This document shows positions 22,637-33,650 of a stretch of DNA of 64,000 nucleotides, piece after piece. The stretch comes from Rosellinia necatrix (taxonomy: Eukaryota > Ascomycota > Sordariomycetes > Xylariales > Xylariaceae). The stretch spans positions 991,501 through 1,055,500 of the forward strand of contig JAGYVD010000008.1 in NCBI GenBank assembly GCA_021209875.1. The letters run 5' to 3'. The notes under the pieces were generated by a model, which was given only the letters and a program-made list of their open reading frames with translations, ran no database searches and was not told the DNA's origin. A program made the translations under genes and the position numbers. Each line of letters starts with the position of its first letter. Position 1 is the first letter of the stretch.

Positions 22637-24578
22637 ATGTTCCACGACATATTGGTTATAATTCTTACGTGTACCTGGTTGCTGGGCTCGCCCGCAGTTG
22701 GCTACACCATCGAATCAGGCAAGACAGCTTGTAAGTCGATACCGGGAGACCGGAACTGGCCACCCACCGCCGATTGGGACAATCTCAATGCTACGGTAAA
22801 CGGCCGTTTGATCGCCACCCTACCTATCTCACACGTCTGCCACGCGCCATGGTACTCGAAGCAGGCCTGCGATACGCTCCGCACGCAATGGGGGGTTGCG
22901 GAGTTGCAGTACGTTAACCCCAAATATGCATGTCTCACTTATAACCAGCTTTTGTTTATTAAGGGGGGAGGAGTTGAACCCGCGAAAAAAAAAAAAAAAA
23001 GAGATGCTGATGATCACATTACAGAACATCCCAGCCGGCCGAATTTCTGGCCCCTTGGTTCCAAAACCAATCTTGCACACCCTTTGAGGCGGAGGGAAGC
23101 CCGTGCAATCTCGGAAACTACGCAAGTTACTCGATCGAGGTCTTGAGCGCCGAAGATGTGATTACGGGCGTGGAGTTCGCGAGGAAAAAGAACATCAGAC
23201 TGGTGGTGAAAAACACGGGGCATGAGTGAGTGCACTGACAATATTTGCACCGATATTACCGTGTACCTAGTCTAACGTGTGTGCGCGCTTAAGCCTCCAG
23301 GGGAAATCCACCGGGAAAGGGGCCTTGTCCCTGTGGACACGGAACATGAAGGATATGGAACTCGTGTCCGACTATACGTCCGATTACTATAAGGGACCGG
23401 CTATCAAAATGGGCGCCGGCGTCCAGATCGCCGAGGTCGTGGAGTTCGCAGCCTCGAAGGGCTTCCGTGCCGTCGTCGGATCGTGTCCTACCGTCGGCGT
23501 CGCCGGAGGCTACTCCCAAGGCGGCGGCTACGGACTGCTCGCGAGCCTCTACGGGCTCGGGGCAGACAATGTCCTGGAGTGGGAAGTGGTCACGATGGGC
23601 GGCAAGCTCGTCAAGGCCACGCCCAACAACGAACACTCGGACCTCTACTGGGCTCTGAGCGGCGGGGGCGGCGGCACCTACGGAATCGTCGTCTCCATGA
23701 CAGCCAGGGTGTTCGAGGACGGGCCAGTCGGCTCGGCGAGCTTCTTCTTCAGCACCGCCACGACCGGCTCCGAGGAGGCGTACTGGGACGCCGTCGGCAT
23801 CTTCCACAGCCACCTCCCCGCGCTCGTGGACCAGGAGGGCATCGTGCTGTCGTACTCCGTCAGCAAGGACACCCTGATCCTCTACACGATGACGGCGCCC
23901 AACCGCACCGCCACCGAGGTAGCGAGTCTCCTGGCCCCCCTGACCGAGGCGCTCGGGACGGCCGGCCTGGGCCTGCAGGCCATGGCCTTCAACGCGACCG
24001 AGAGCCCGACCTTCTCCGCGTACTACTCGGGCTCGCTCGAGCCGGTGCTCGCCGCGTCGCCCATCAGCCCGGTGGCGGGCGACCGCTTCATCTCGCGCGC
24101 CAACATGATGGCGGGCGACGCGGCGGCGGCGAGCGTGCTGGAGGGCGTCCGGGCCGCCACGGCCAGCGGCAACTTCACGCTCGCGTGCGCGGCGCTCAAC
24201 GTCGGCGCGGCGCACACGGCGGTGCCGCCGGTGGCCCCGAACGCCGCGTCGCCCGCGTGGCGGGACGTCCTGGCGACCTGCATCGTCGGCTCCGTCTGGC
24301 GCTGGGGCCAGCCGTGGGACCTCGTGCGCGGGCAGCAGGACGAGCTGGTCCGGAGCGTCCTGCCGGCCCTCGAGGCCGCCACGCCGGGCGCCGGCGCCTA
24401 CGCCAACGAGGCGAACTTCGCCCAGGCGAACTGGCAGGCCACCTTCTACGGCGACAACTACTCCAGGCTACGGGACATCAAGAGCAGATACGACCCTAAG
24501 GGGGCGCTCTACGGCGTCATCTCCGTGGGCAGCGAGGATTGGAGGGAGGACCAGGATGGCAGGCTGTGCCGTGTCTGA
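22637..24578 (+). CDS. BBE-type FAD-linked oxidoreductase (secreted, cluster tailoring candidate)
   Basis: Three exons (22637..22908, 23025..23225, 23294..24578) encode 585 aa. Introns are 116 and 68 bp, and the first contains a long poly-A run. Residues 1-22 form a signal peptide. The FAD-binding PCMH-type domain follows; it includes the His of KNTGHD for 8-alpha-histidyl flavin linkage and the Cys of GSCPTVGVAGG for a second, 6-S-cysteinyl bond, with the GGGYG loop behind it. The C terminus has the BBE segment (ANWQATFYGDNYSRL, then YDPKGALYG). Such flavoproteins oxidise alcohols, allylic positions or drive cyclisation in secondary metabolism; the substrate here is unknown. It is next to the hydrolase/PKS pair and upstream of the P450 on the same strand. 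GC content rises sharply from exon 3 onwards. Confidence 0.9.
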
Positions 24579-25259
24579 TTTGATTACGAGGGGGGGATGG
24601 GATGGGGGGCGTTTGGGTAGAACTGGGTATGGATGGGATAGACTGGACCGTTAGCGGGATTGTATCATTAGCGGGATTGCATTAGTAGGTAGGTAGCGGG
24701 ATTGTATCATTAGTTGAGTGGGCTGCATGGTTGGTTAGGTTAGTGGGTGGCGTTAAGAGGATGGATGATACCAGCGTTTTGTTTTTCGTTCGTAGACCAA
24801 TAGATTATAGATCTGATCTCTCTCTCTCTCTCTCTGTCGCGCAATTCCTCCGTATTCCGCGTATTGTATTGTGCGGTGTGACCTTCAACGCTCGACTGAC
24901 TGACTACTTCCTTACACACTTGTACATACAACATACATACATAGTGTACAACCGAGCTTACATGCCTAGTGTAGTTGCCTAGCTGAGCATTAGTGGTTAG
25001 TGGTATGTACACTATCAAGGTTCAGGGACCCCTGTACAGTGACGACTCCGATGTGCCGGGCAGGCAGGCAGGCCCCTCGGCCAAGAAATAGTGTTAAAAA
25101 AAGAGGACAGAGTCGAAGGGGAGTCTCGGCGGCAGAAGGATTCCTTGGGATGTTGGGCGGGGCGGCAATGGGCAACGGAAGAAAGGCCGTCCAATCGTCC
25201 CGTCTCTTCCGGGGAGCTACACTGCCAAAACGAGTTCGTTCATGACGGAAATCATGATG

Positions 25260-25315
25260 CCTGCACCTGCGCCTGCACTTGCACCTGCACTTACACCTGC
25301 ACTTTACACCTGCAC
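25260..25315. repeat. Degenerate TGCACC hexamer repeat
   Basis: Around nine imperfect copies of a six-base unit (TGCACC/TGCACT) lie in tandem between the FAD oxidase and P450 genes, outside any coding frame. Confidence 0.75.
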
Positions 25316-25761
25316 ATACGTAGTACGTTGTCCAAAAATAACCACGTAATCGGTGAGCTAGGCCGGTAAGACTTGGCCTCTGGATCACGAGAATACCCGC
25401 CCTATCCTGGACCGGGCAGGCAGAGAGAGAGAGAACCCTCGCTCTCACTGCCGTACCACTAATGCAGAGACCTTACTCCTTTTTTTTTGGTGGCTTTCAG
25501 CCCGTTTTTGTCTATGTGCCGCGCCGCGGAATATGCCATTGGTATCCGCGCCCTATCTACTCGTAGTCTGTTCCATCCCATCAAGGGCTTACATGTGAAT
25601 GATAAGCACGCTAGTTTGCTCACTTGCACAGCCCGAGCACCTCCAACGCCAGCCCGGGGCAGCACAAGTACGTACCTACACTTTGATATGTGATCGCCAG
25701 CCCGAAGGCCTCGGGGCGGCAAGCTGAGGGGAGACGCAGAACGCAGGATATGCAACTCCCA

Positions 25762-25803
25762 TCGCCACCACCACCGCCACCACCACCACCACCACCACCA
25801 CCA
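25762..25803. repeat. CAC/CCA triplet repeat in the P450 5' UTR
   Basis: A near-perfect CAC triplet run ends about 12 bp before the P450 ATG and so probably lies in the 5' UTR. Confidence 0.85.
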
Positions 25804-25814
25804 CTATCACTACC

Positions 25815-27464
25815 ATGACTCGAAGTGAGCGGGTAGCGGCAGCAGCAGCAGATCTGGTGCGCGAGCACGAGCTCGCTCGGTCGCTGGGCGCCGCCGCGCT
25901 GGCCTGTTGGCTTGGCTACGGGCTCTGGCTCGCGATCTACCGCCTGTACCTGAGCCCGATCGCGCGCTTCCCGGGCCCGAGGCTCGCGGCCCTGACGGGA
26001 TGGTACGAGGCGTACTTCGACCTCGTGGAGAAGGGCGGCGGTCAGTTCCCGTTCGAGATCCGGCGCATGCACGACAAGTACGGCCCGATCGTGCGGATCA
26101 ACCCGGACGAGCTGCACGTCGACGACCCGGAGCACTACGACGTGCTCTACGCGACGAACAAGGCGTACGACAAGCTCGAGCGGTTCCAGCACCGCTTCAG
26201 CATCCCGGACGCCACCTTCAGCACCGTCAAGGCGGAGCAGCACAGGATCCGCCGGTCCGCGCTCGCCCCCTTCTTCTCCAAGGCGAAGGTCCGCGGCCAG
26301 GCGGCCAGCGTCCAGGCGCTGATGGACCGCATCTCGGGCAAGCTCGCGCGGGAGTACACGGGCCGGGGCAAGCCCGTGAATATCCAGGACGTCTGGAGCG
26401 CGCTGTCGGCCGACGCCATCATGGACATCGTGTTCGCCAAGTCGATGGACCTGTTCGACCACCCCGACTTCCGGTCGCCCTTCACCACCGCCGTCAACAG
26501 CGTGGCCGTCTACTGCCACGTCACGTTGCACTTCGGCTTCCTGCTGCGCGTCATCAACAACCTGCCGGACTGGCTCGCCATGCGCGTGTTCCCGCCCTTC
26601 GTGCCCGTCATCCAGTTCCGCTGGGAGATGGAGCGCCAGATCGCCGACGTGCTCGCCGGAGGGTCACGCGGACAGGGAAACAAGGAGACCGGTGGTCGCA
26701 AGACGGTATTCTCGGAGATGGTGGCGTCGGATCTCCCGCGGCACGAACTGCGCCCGGAGCGCCTCCTACAGGAGGCCCAGTCGCTCATCGGAGCGGGCTT
26801 CGAGACGACGGCTTGGACCCTGACTATCGGCACGTTCCACATTCTCGACAACCCGTCCGTGGTGTCGCGGTTGAAAGCCGAATTGGAAGAGGCCATGCCC
26901 GACCCCCAACGCATCTTACCACTGGGAGACCTTGAAAAGCTCCCGTATCTGACCGCCGTCTCGAAAGAAGGTAAGCTCCCCCTTTCGTATATTCTGCCAT
27001 GCGTGTATTCCCCGCTGACGATGGATCGTTTTCCAGTCCTACGCATCGCATTCGGAGGTGTCGAGAGACTCCCTCGCATAGACCGTAGCAACGCCATGAC
27101 ATACGGGAAGTGGACCATCCCGCCAGGGACGCCGGTCAGCATGGATCAGTACCACATGCACACCAACGAGCGAGTGTTCCCGGAGCCGAGCGTGTTCCGC
27201 CCGGAGCGCTGGCTCGGGGATCCCAAGGGCCCAGACGGCGTCAAGCCCCTGACCAATTACCTGACCACGTTCGGCCGCGGCACGCGGATGTGCTTGGGGC
27301 TCAACCTGGCGCACGCCGAGATCTTCATCGGGCTCGCCACGCTCTTCCGCCGTCATGACCTCGAGCTCTTCAAGACCACGCGCAGAGACGTCGACTTTCA
27401 TACCGAGTATTTGAAGGCTGCGCCGTGGCCTGGGAGTAAGGGCGTGAGAGTAGTAGTGAAGTAG
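25815..27464 (+). CDS. Cytochrome P450 monooxygenase
   Basis: Two exons (25815..26970, 27037..27464) encode 527 aa. The 66-bp intron is a multiple of three, so the frame stays open through it, but splicing restores KEVLR and hence the ExxR motif. An N-terminal membrane anchor (about residues 25-45) is followed by a proline-rich FPGPR hinge. Other motifs are the I-helix AGFETTAWTL, the PERW segment and the haem loop FGRGTRMCLG (Cys about 470). The enzyme would sit on the ER membrane and use a P450 reductase. The overall pattern resembles the fungal trichodiene-oxygenase-like P450s, many of which modify secondary metabolites. It lies in line with the FAD oxidase and SDR genes, so it may tailor the PKS product (inference). 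Confidence 0.92.
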   Translation: MTRSERVAAAAADLVREHELARSLGAAALACWLGYGLWLAIYRLYLSPIARFPGPRLAALTGWYEAYFDLVEKGGGQFPFEIRRMHDKYGPIVRINPDELHVDDPEHYDVLYATNKAYDKLERFQHRFSIPDATFSTVKAEQHRIRRSALAPFFSKAKVRGQAASVQALMDRISGKLAREYTGRGKPVNIQDVWSALSADAIMDIVFAKSMDLFDHPDFRSPFTTAVNSVAVYCHVTLHFGFLLRVINNLPDWLAMRVFPPFVPVIQFRWEMERQIADVLAGGSRGQGNKETGGRKTVFSEMVASDLPRHELRPERLLQEAQSLIGAGFETTAWTLTIGTFHILDNPSVVSRLKAELEEAMPDPQRILPLGDLEKLPYLTAVSKEGKLPLSYILPCVYSPLTMDRFPVLRIAFGGVERLPRIDRSNAMTYGKWTIPPGTPVSMDQYHMHTNERVFPEPSVFRPERWLGDPKGPDGVKPLTNYLTTFGRGTRMCLGLNLAHAEIFIGLATLFRRHDLELFKTTRRDVDFHTEYLKAAPWPGSKGVRVVVK

Positions 27465-28157
27465 GAACGAAAAATGCTTAGATAGAACATAGAGTAGTGA
27501 AAATATAAATGAAATTCGTAGGTCATTAACTTAAGTACTTTAGGGACAAGAAGACCATGATTGATATCATTGGTCTATCACACACATGCATGGTCGCGAT
27601 CAGTTGCCTCAACATGAATGAAGCTTGGAAATAATCTAAACGCTTCTGACAAGGCATCCTAGCAAATAACTTGATTAACTTTTATCCGAGTTGTTGTGTT
27701 GACAGGATCAAAACAGATCGTGAGATATGTATGCAAGGGAGCAAATCCGACGGAGGTTTGCCTGCCGAGCGGCCCCCAATTCATGCCTGTAAGGTTCACG
27801 GGGTGACCATGACACCGATAAGATCATTCCGCATTTAGGGGCTAGGCTAGGCTGTATTACTGCATGTCTATAGGGGCCTATGGCGACGCTCAAGGGTATG
27901 CCGAGCCACCAGACAGGCGTTGTTGGTACCTAATTGTATAAGACGACGCCCAGAACAGCTCCTTGTCCGCACCAACTCCGCAAATTGTCGGCATTCCGTC
28001 ACTGCTGCTTTGTCTGCTCTAAATATATATATATATATATATATATACATAGTAGTTACCGCCAGAAATATTGTCGAAAATACTTGCCACGGCGAAATAA
28101 GAAAATACAAATTGTTCTATTTCTCACACATTTTGGTTGATATTCGAGAGTCCCTTG

Positions 28158-28196
<39 letters not shown>

Positions 28197-28201
28197 CAAA
28201 A
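27465..28201. other. Intergenic region between P450 and SDR with TA repeats
   Basis: No gene is supported. Two TA dinucleotide runs (28020..28047 and 28168..28197) flank a short unique segment. The second ends four bases before the SDR start codon. Confidence 0.55.
28168..28197. repeat. (TA)n run adjoining the SDR start codon
   Basis: This is an alternating AT tract immediately upstream of the SDR ATG, with a similar run at 28020..28047. It could act as a TATA-like element or simply be a microsatellite. Confidence 0.85.
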
Positions 28202-29412
28202 ATGGAGGGCTTTCGCAATTTCAAGACACAAACATGGCCGCCGTCGCCCACATTCACATCGGTTCCTGCCGGCTCCCAAACCGGCCGCGTATTTATAGTG
28301 ACCGGTGGGAATACCGGCATCGGCTTCGAGCTATGCAAACTCCTATTCGGATCCGGGGCGACCATCTACATGGCGTCGCGGTCAAAGGTTACAATCCCCA
28401 CCTCTCCTCTCCTCTCCTCTCTCCCTCTCTCTCTCTCCTTCCCTCTATCTCTCTCTATCTCTCTCTAGTTCGCACGCCCCCGTCCCAAATCACTAACCGA
28501 AAACACACGCACGCGCCACACATACAGGACAAGGCAGCCGAGGCGATCCAGACGATCGAGGCGAGCATCCCGGAGGGCGCGCCGGGGCGGGGCCGTCTGC
28601 GCTTCCTGCACCTGGACCTGGGCGACCTGCGGTCCGTGAAGGCGGCGGCGGCGGACTTCGCCGCGCGCGAGCCGCGGCTCGACGTGCTGTGGAACAACGC
28701 GGGGATCGGCGCCAACGTCCTGAAGCACGGCGCGCGCACGGCGCAGGACCTCGAGGTCTTCATGGGCGTGCACTGCGTCGCGACCCTGCTCTTCACCACG
28801 CTCCTCCTGCCGCAGCTCAGGGCCGCCTCCGCCGCCGCCGCCGCCGCCGCAGGTGGGACGGCCGGCGCGACGCGGGTGGTATGGACGGCGAGCGGGCTCA
28901 TGGACTCGGCGGCGCCGGCGGGCGGCGTCGACTTCGCGACGCTGGAGGACGGGATCCGCGACCGCGTGGCGAACTACGGGCAGTCGAAGGCGGGCACGTG
29001 GTTCCTGGGGCGGGAGTTCGCGCGGCGGTACGGCAGGGGCGGGGACGGGGACGGGGACGGGGACGATGGCGGTGATGGTGGTGGTGGGATCCTGAGCGTG
29101 ACGCTGAACCCGGGGAACCTGCGCGCCGGGTCGTTCAAGGGCACGGCGGCGCCGCTGTACCTCGTGCTCAGCGCGCTGATGCTGCACGAGCCCGTCTTCG
29201 GCGCCTACACGGAGCTCTACGCCGGCCTGTCGCCGGAGCTCACGCCCGCGCACAACGGCACCTACGTCATCCCCTGGGGCCGCCGCCGCCCGGACGCCGA
29301 GATCACCCGCAAGGACATCCTCGCCGCCATGGCGCCCCGGAGCGAGGGGGGCCTCGGGCACGCCGAGAGGCTCTGGGCCTGGTGCGAGGAGAAGTGGAGG
29401 CCTTATGTTTGA
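28202..29412 (+). CDS. Short-chain dehydrogenase/reductase
   Basis: Two exons (28202..28387, 28528..29412) encode 356 aa. The 140-bp intron has a GTTACA donor, a long CT-rich tract and a CATACAG acceptor. The Rossmann motif TGGNTGIG (about residues 35-42), the NNAG motif, the catalytic Ser in WTASG and the YxxxK motif (YGQSK) are all present, so it should be an active NAD(P)-dependent oxidoreductase of the retinol-dehydrogenase-like type. Low-complexity inserts, an Ala run and a Gly-Asp repeat (about residues 238-257), lie in surface loops. It is in line with the P450 and FAD oxidase, and a role in oxidising or reducing the polyketide is plausible. The donor site is non-optimal, so the end of exon 1 is the least certain point. 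Confidence 0.87.
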
Positions 29413-29434
29413 GGGAAGGGCTGGAGGGTGATTG

Positions 29435-29465
<31 letters not shown>

Positions 29466-29851
29466 CCCCGATGACCGCGCTCATCGATTTGTATTAATTA
29501 TTAACACTTGGTAAGGCTCGTCCAGAGTCACCCTCCGTTTTCTTTCCATTTGAGACGCTGTAGTTATGTAGCCGCGGTCCAGAACGCCACGCGAGAGGAT
29601 GTTTGTCAGTGTATTTTGTTGGTATCTACCGTGCCCGTCTCCTCGCCCGTAAACCGTCTACAGCACCGTGAAGAGCAGAATGCCAAATGTGGTATTTTCT
29701 CCAGTTAATACCTTACATGGCGCTCCCCTTTCCCCCCTCCCCTTCAAGATCGATGGAAATAATATAATAATAATAACAATAACGATAAAAACGCCTATAA
29801 CATGCACCATGACGCGTGAAAGTTTCTTTTCCCGTTAAAAAAAAAAAGGAA
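29413..29851. other. Short gap between convergent SDR and 7TM genes
   Basis: It holds an AT dinucleotide run (29433..29462) and otherwise only the 3' flanks of the two converging genes. Confidence 0.5.
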
Positions 29852-31298
29852 TTAGTCCTCCGAATTCCACGTCACGTCCCGCTGGACCCGGATGCCGCCC
29901 AGCGGTATGCCCTCGGACGCGGGGCGGGCGCTGATGTCGGTCCAGAACTCGCCGCGCTCCTTGGGCGGGACGAGGACGTGGACGTCGTCGAGGCGCTTGA
30001 AGGGGCGCTCCTCGTCGTCAGACTCGCGCAGCGCCGTCCGGCTGAGGGCCGGGTTCGTCGCCCCGAGCACGTACGTGTGCGACGACGGCGACTGCTTCTT
30101 CGGCGGCTTGGTCGTGTAGCCCGACCGGTGCGGGATCGGCTCGTCACCCGCCGCCCGCGGGCCCCGCAGCCTCTTGTACACCGGCACCAGCGTTGGCGCG
30201 CATGCTCCGATGATGGCGATGTAGATCTCGAACCCCGTTGTCGCCGATAGTAGGGCCGAGGTCGCTGCGGAAACCTTTTGTTAGTCCTCCCCCCTCTCTA
30301 GGCGTGTTTGTCTGTGGAGTAGGTAATGTACTTACAACCAGTCCCGTTGGATCCTTCGATGTTGAGGTATAACGATATTGATATCAGTCGTGCGAGACTA
30401 GCACCGGTGGCACTGCGCGGAAATATCAGCAAAAGAAAAAAAGAAGAAAAAAAGAAAAGGGAAAGAAGAAAAGTTTCAAGATGCATATGAATTGGCGCGG
30501 GGCCGGGAGGAATCGTTTCACGCACATTCCACCGATTAAAAAAACACTGAAGATGACGAGCTTCTTTTCCCTCGATAAATGGAGCTTCTGAACTTCGTGG
30601 ATGGGCAGCGCCACGGTGACGGCGTCGATGACGACGTTGAACGCGCCGGGGACAATGACGCCGGCGGGCGCGGTGATGCATTTGCCCTCGGTGATGGACC
30701 AATCCCACATCTTCGCGATGGGCGTGCACGTGGCCAGGTTGAGGCCCTCGATCGTGACGAACCAGAGGAGGCATATCGTGGCGATGATGTAGCCGCCGCG
30801 CCGCACGATCTTGGTCGGGAAGATGCGAAAGTAGAAGATGATGACGGAGAGCCGGATGCTGGTCGACCCCACGCCGTATAATATCGTCCCGATGAACGTG
30901 AGCTGTATGCAAGCTACTATGTTAGTCTCATCTTTTATTTTATTTTATTTTATTTTTTCAATTTTTTTTTTTTTTTTTTAGAATTCCCGATTCACGTATC
31001 CGTGGGATCTAAACCGCACCTTTTGCAATTCCATCGCGGCCGCGGGATCGTTCAGGACCAGGGTCGGCGTGTCGAACCCGAGGCCGTCGACGACGAAGGC
31101 GATGATGATGGTCGCGCCGAGCCCATGGTGGACGAGCAGCGTAACCAGCGCCAACCAATCGTCCGTGTGTATCCCGAGCCCGGATATCCTTCTCGACCAG
31201 AAGCGAAGGGCGACGGCGAGGGTGGAGACGACGGCGAGGAAGATGGTGGCGCCTATGTAGCCCCAGGAACCGTGCCAGATGCCTAGAGACGATGCCAT
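29852..31298 (-). CDS. Seven-transmembrane rhodopsin-domain integral membrane protein (PTH11/SAT4-like)
   Basis: Four exons, complement of 29852..30264, 30336..30412, 30526..30902 and 31020..31298, encode 381 aa. The introns (71-117 bp) are GT-AG and phase-consistent. The sequence has seven hydrophobic segments: the first within IGATIFLAVVSTLAVALRF, then the conserved DDW motif (HTDDWLALVTLL), which marks the fungal rhodopsin/SAT4 family. Later come YFRIFPTK, IEGLNLATCTPIAKMWD and a C-terminal cytosolic tail of about 110 residues with basic and Ser-rich stretches. The family is widespread in filamentous ascomycetes and includes Pth11-like receptors; most members have no known ligand. It converges with the SDR at the right edge of the putative cluster. 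Whether it belongs to the cluster is unknown. Confidence 0.87.
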
Positions 31299-31680
31299 CG
31301 CCTACTTGCGCACGGGCTGGAGCATCCGTGTTGTAGTGGGAGGATTGATCGGGGGGAGGAAGGGGAGGGGGGGGGAGGGACAATGGGCGGGTTTAGAAGA
31401 AGGGATTCGAAGCAGCGAATCGACACCAGGCGAGGGAAAAGGCAGGATTTGCCGGCAGCGGGCTTGGGCTGCTGCTCGCTCGCTCACTCGCTCGTCAGAG
31501 GGTAAGATTCACGCTTACCCCAGACATCTGCTTCCTCCGATGAACAGTACCGGATCGCCGTCGATGTCGCCAGTGGCAATTTTGATCAAACCGGGGGGTG
31601 GTGCAAGCCGTCTAGTGTACATACACTACGTGCTGGCTGTGTGCGGTGCGTGTGCTCTGGTTGGCGAGAGCGGGTGCCCA

Positions 31681-31743
31681 GGACCTTGGACCTTGGACCG
31701 TGGACCTTGGATCGTGGACCTTGGACCGTGGATCTTGGACCGT
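31681..31743. repeat. 7-bp tandem repeat, nine copies
   Basis: Nine head-to-tail copies of GGACCTT/GGACCGT, with single-base variants such as GGATCGT, lie about 380 bp upstream of the 7TM gene start. Confidence 0.9.
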
Positions 31744-33626
31744 GGGCCTCTTGGCTACAAGAATAGCAGCAGCAGCAGCACACGGCCCAACGACGGGCCA
31801 ATGGGCACGATTAAGGCCTCGAAGCTACGCAACTGCGAGTAACGAGATTGAGGTAGCATCCGTGGCGGGCTTGACGCACAAAACCCCACCCCCGGTCTGC
31901 TGGGGGTTCCCATTGAACGTGGCTTAAACGACCGATGCAGTGGCCGATTTGCTCTGCTTCACGCCCATCTCGAAGGATCGCTATGCAGGGTACAGCTGCA
32001 ACCCTATGCGGAATGTTGACTCAATGAGAGCCAAGCCTGGTCGATCGGCCCTCCGCCAGACTCCGCAGGACCGGCATTCTAGCTGGCCCCATTGGGTTGG
32101 GTTGGATGCTGAACCCCCGATTTGCTCTAGTGAACTAGTCCCTAGACCTTCTAGTGCTCTTCCTGGTAGTGTAGTGTAGTGTAGTGTATATTATATCCGG
32201 AATCGCTCCACACTCCACACCATTACACATGGTTGGGGGAGCCGTCTACAGTACACTAACTAAACCATGTTACCATGTCCACTATGTCACATAATGCGAT
32301 TTGTGCAGAAGAGCATGCACAGCACAAATAGGGTGGAGAATAGGGAGGGAGGCCCAGAACTCACCAGCACCCACTCTTCCCCCCATCGTACCACTTACAT
32401 ACATAAGTACAGTAATACACTACATACCTGAGTAGCTACCTAGCTACTGGGCAGCAGGAGACCAGGCTTATCAACACAACGTGGTAGGACGGGAAGCGAA
32501 GGGGGGAGGAGAAGGTTGCGCGTGGGAAAGATGAGACGAGCGATTTGATTTGGCGTCCATCTCTGGGCGTGCGGGACACCATTACACCCCGATGACCCGG
32601 CACGGCCATCTGATTGGTAACGCGCGTCTATCTACTCCTGTACATCGTCACTACGTACGGTAAAGTTATGTATGTGCTACCATATGTAATACTTGGTGAT
32701 GCATGTAAGATGCCACTGTGCCACAATCATGCCTAAACCTTCCACTTGTACACTACTTCCATTACCCCCTACTTATCGTTACATACCACCGTACCCACCC
32801 ACCTATATACAGAACGCAAGGCATGACATAAGAATACGAGCGAAGTCCTATGCATCCAGCCGTCTTCTTAATAAGGCTCCTCGAGGCTCTTGCTCGTAAG
32901 AGCGCCAGAGACGCCTGGGTTGTGTTTCAGCCGATTCTAGAATCAACTCGGCTCCACACAGATGGGAACAACTCTGGTTGTGGCTGGGACGCCGCCTCAT
33001 CCCGGTATTGCGAGATGAAATTTTGTGGCCTTAATTATGTGCTATGCAGTGTAGGCTGCAGTGGCGAAGTCAGTATTGTGCAGCCAAGGCAATTGACGGC
33101 GTCACGTTCTGGCTATGGGGGCATTATCGGGCAGAAGGAAGAGTTATAGTCGTCAGACTATGAAACGCCACAAGTCTCGGTCTATAATATAGGTGTAATA
33201 TGTGTAATATGTGTAATATGCTTATGATTGTCTCGAAACCGTTGATAATTGGACTCTTAAGATGATGATGACCGTGCAGGGTCGACCAAAGCCATCGTCT
33301 TCCTCCTGTGCAGACATGAGGCGAAGAATGTGAGATATGTTTTCAAGTTCCTATTTCGTTGCGGTATTAATTAGACGGTGTATACTACCTAAGTACGTAT
33401 TAGGAACCCCTGCGTTTATGACGGCCTATCGGTGCGTCTCGCCCGTTGACCTTATATAGCGGGGAGGCTTTCGGTACGCCGTAATTGGTCCGCTTAAAGA
33501 TTGATCCCCAATCAGGAAAGTTCTGACAAGTCTGAACGGAGTAACCCGCGATCATTGCTTCAGAAGCTCCCTGGCACAAACCCTCATTGGATTCCTCAAC
33601 CCTCGTTTTAATTGGAACGGAATATA

Positions 33627-33650
33627 TATATATATATATATATATATTTG
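33627..33650. repeat. (TA)n microsatellite
   Basis: An alternating TA run in non-coding sequence. Confidence 0.85.

Larger units (their letters stand above)
24579..25814. other. Intergenic region with short tandem repeats
   Basis: No gene is supported. It holds a TC dinucleotide run (24817..24836), copies of the TAGTGTAC word (near 24941 and 25003), a degenerate GCACCT repeat (about 25260-25315) and a CAC/CCA triplet run immediately upstream of the P450 start. Confidence 0.5.

Noticed and set aside
26971..27036. A continuous P450 reading frame with no intron
   Set aside because: The 66-bp segment is in frame but has perfect splice sites, and removing it creates the ExxR motif, which the unspliced protein lacks.
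28465..29484. Long antisense frame over the SDR gene
   Set aside because: It is an open frame caused by high GC content; it has no domain and overlaps a well-supported SDR.
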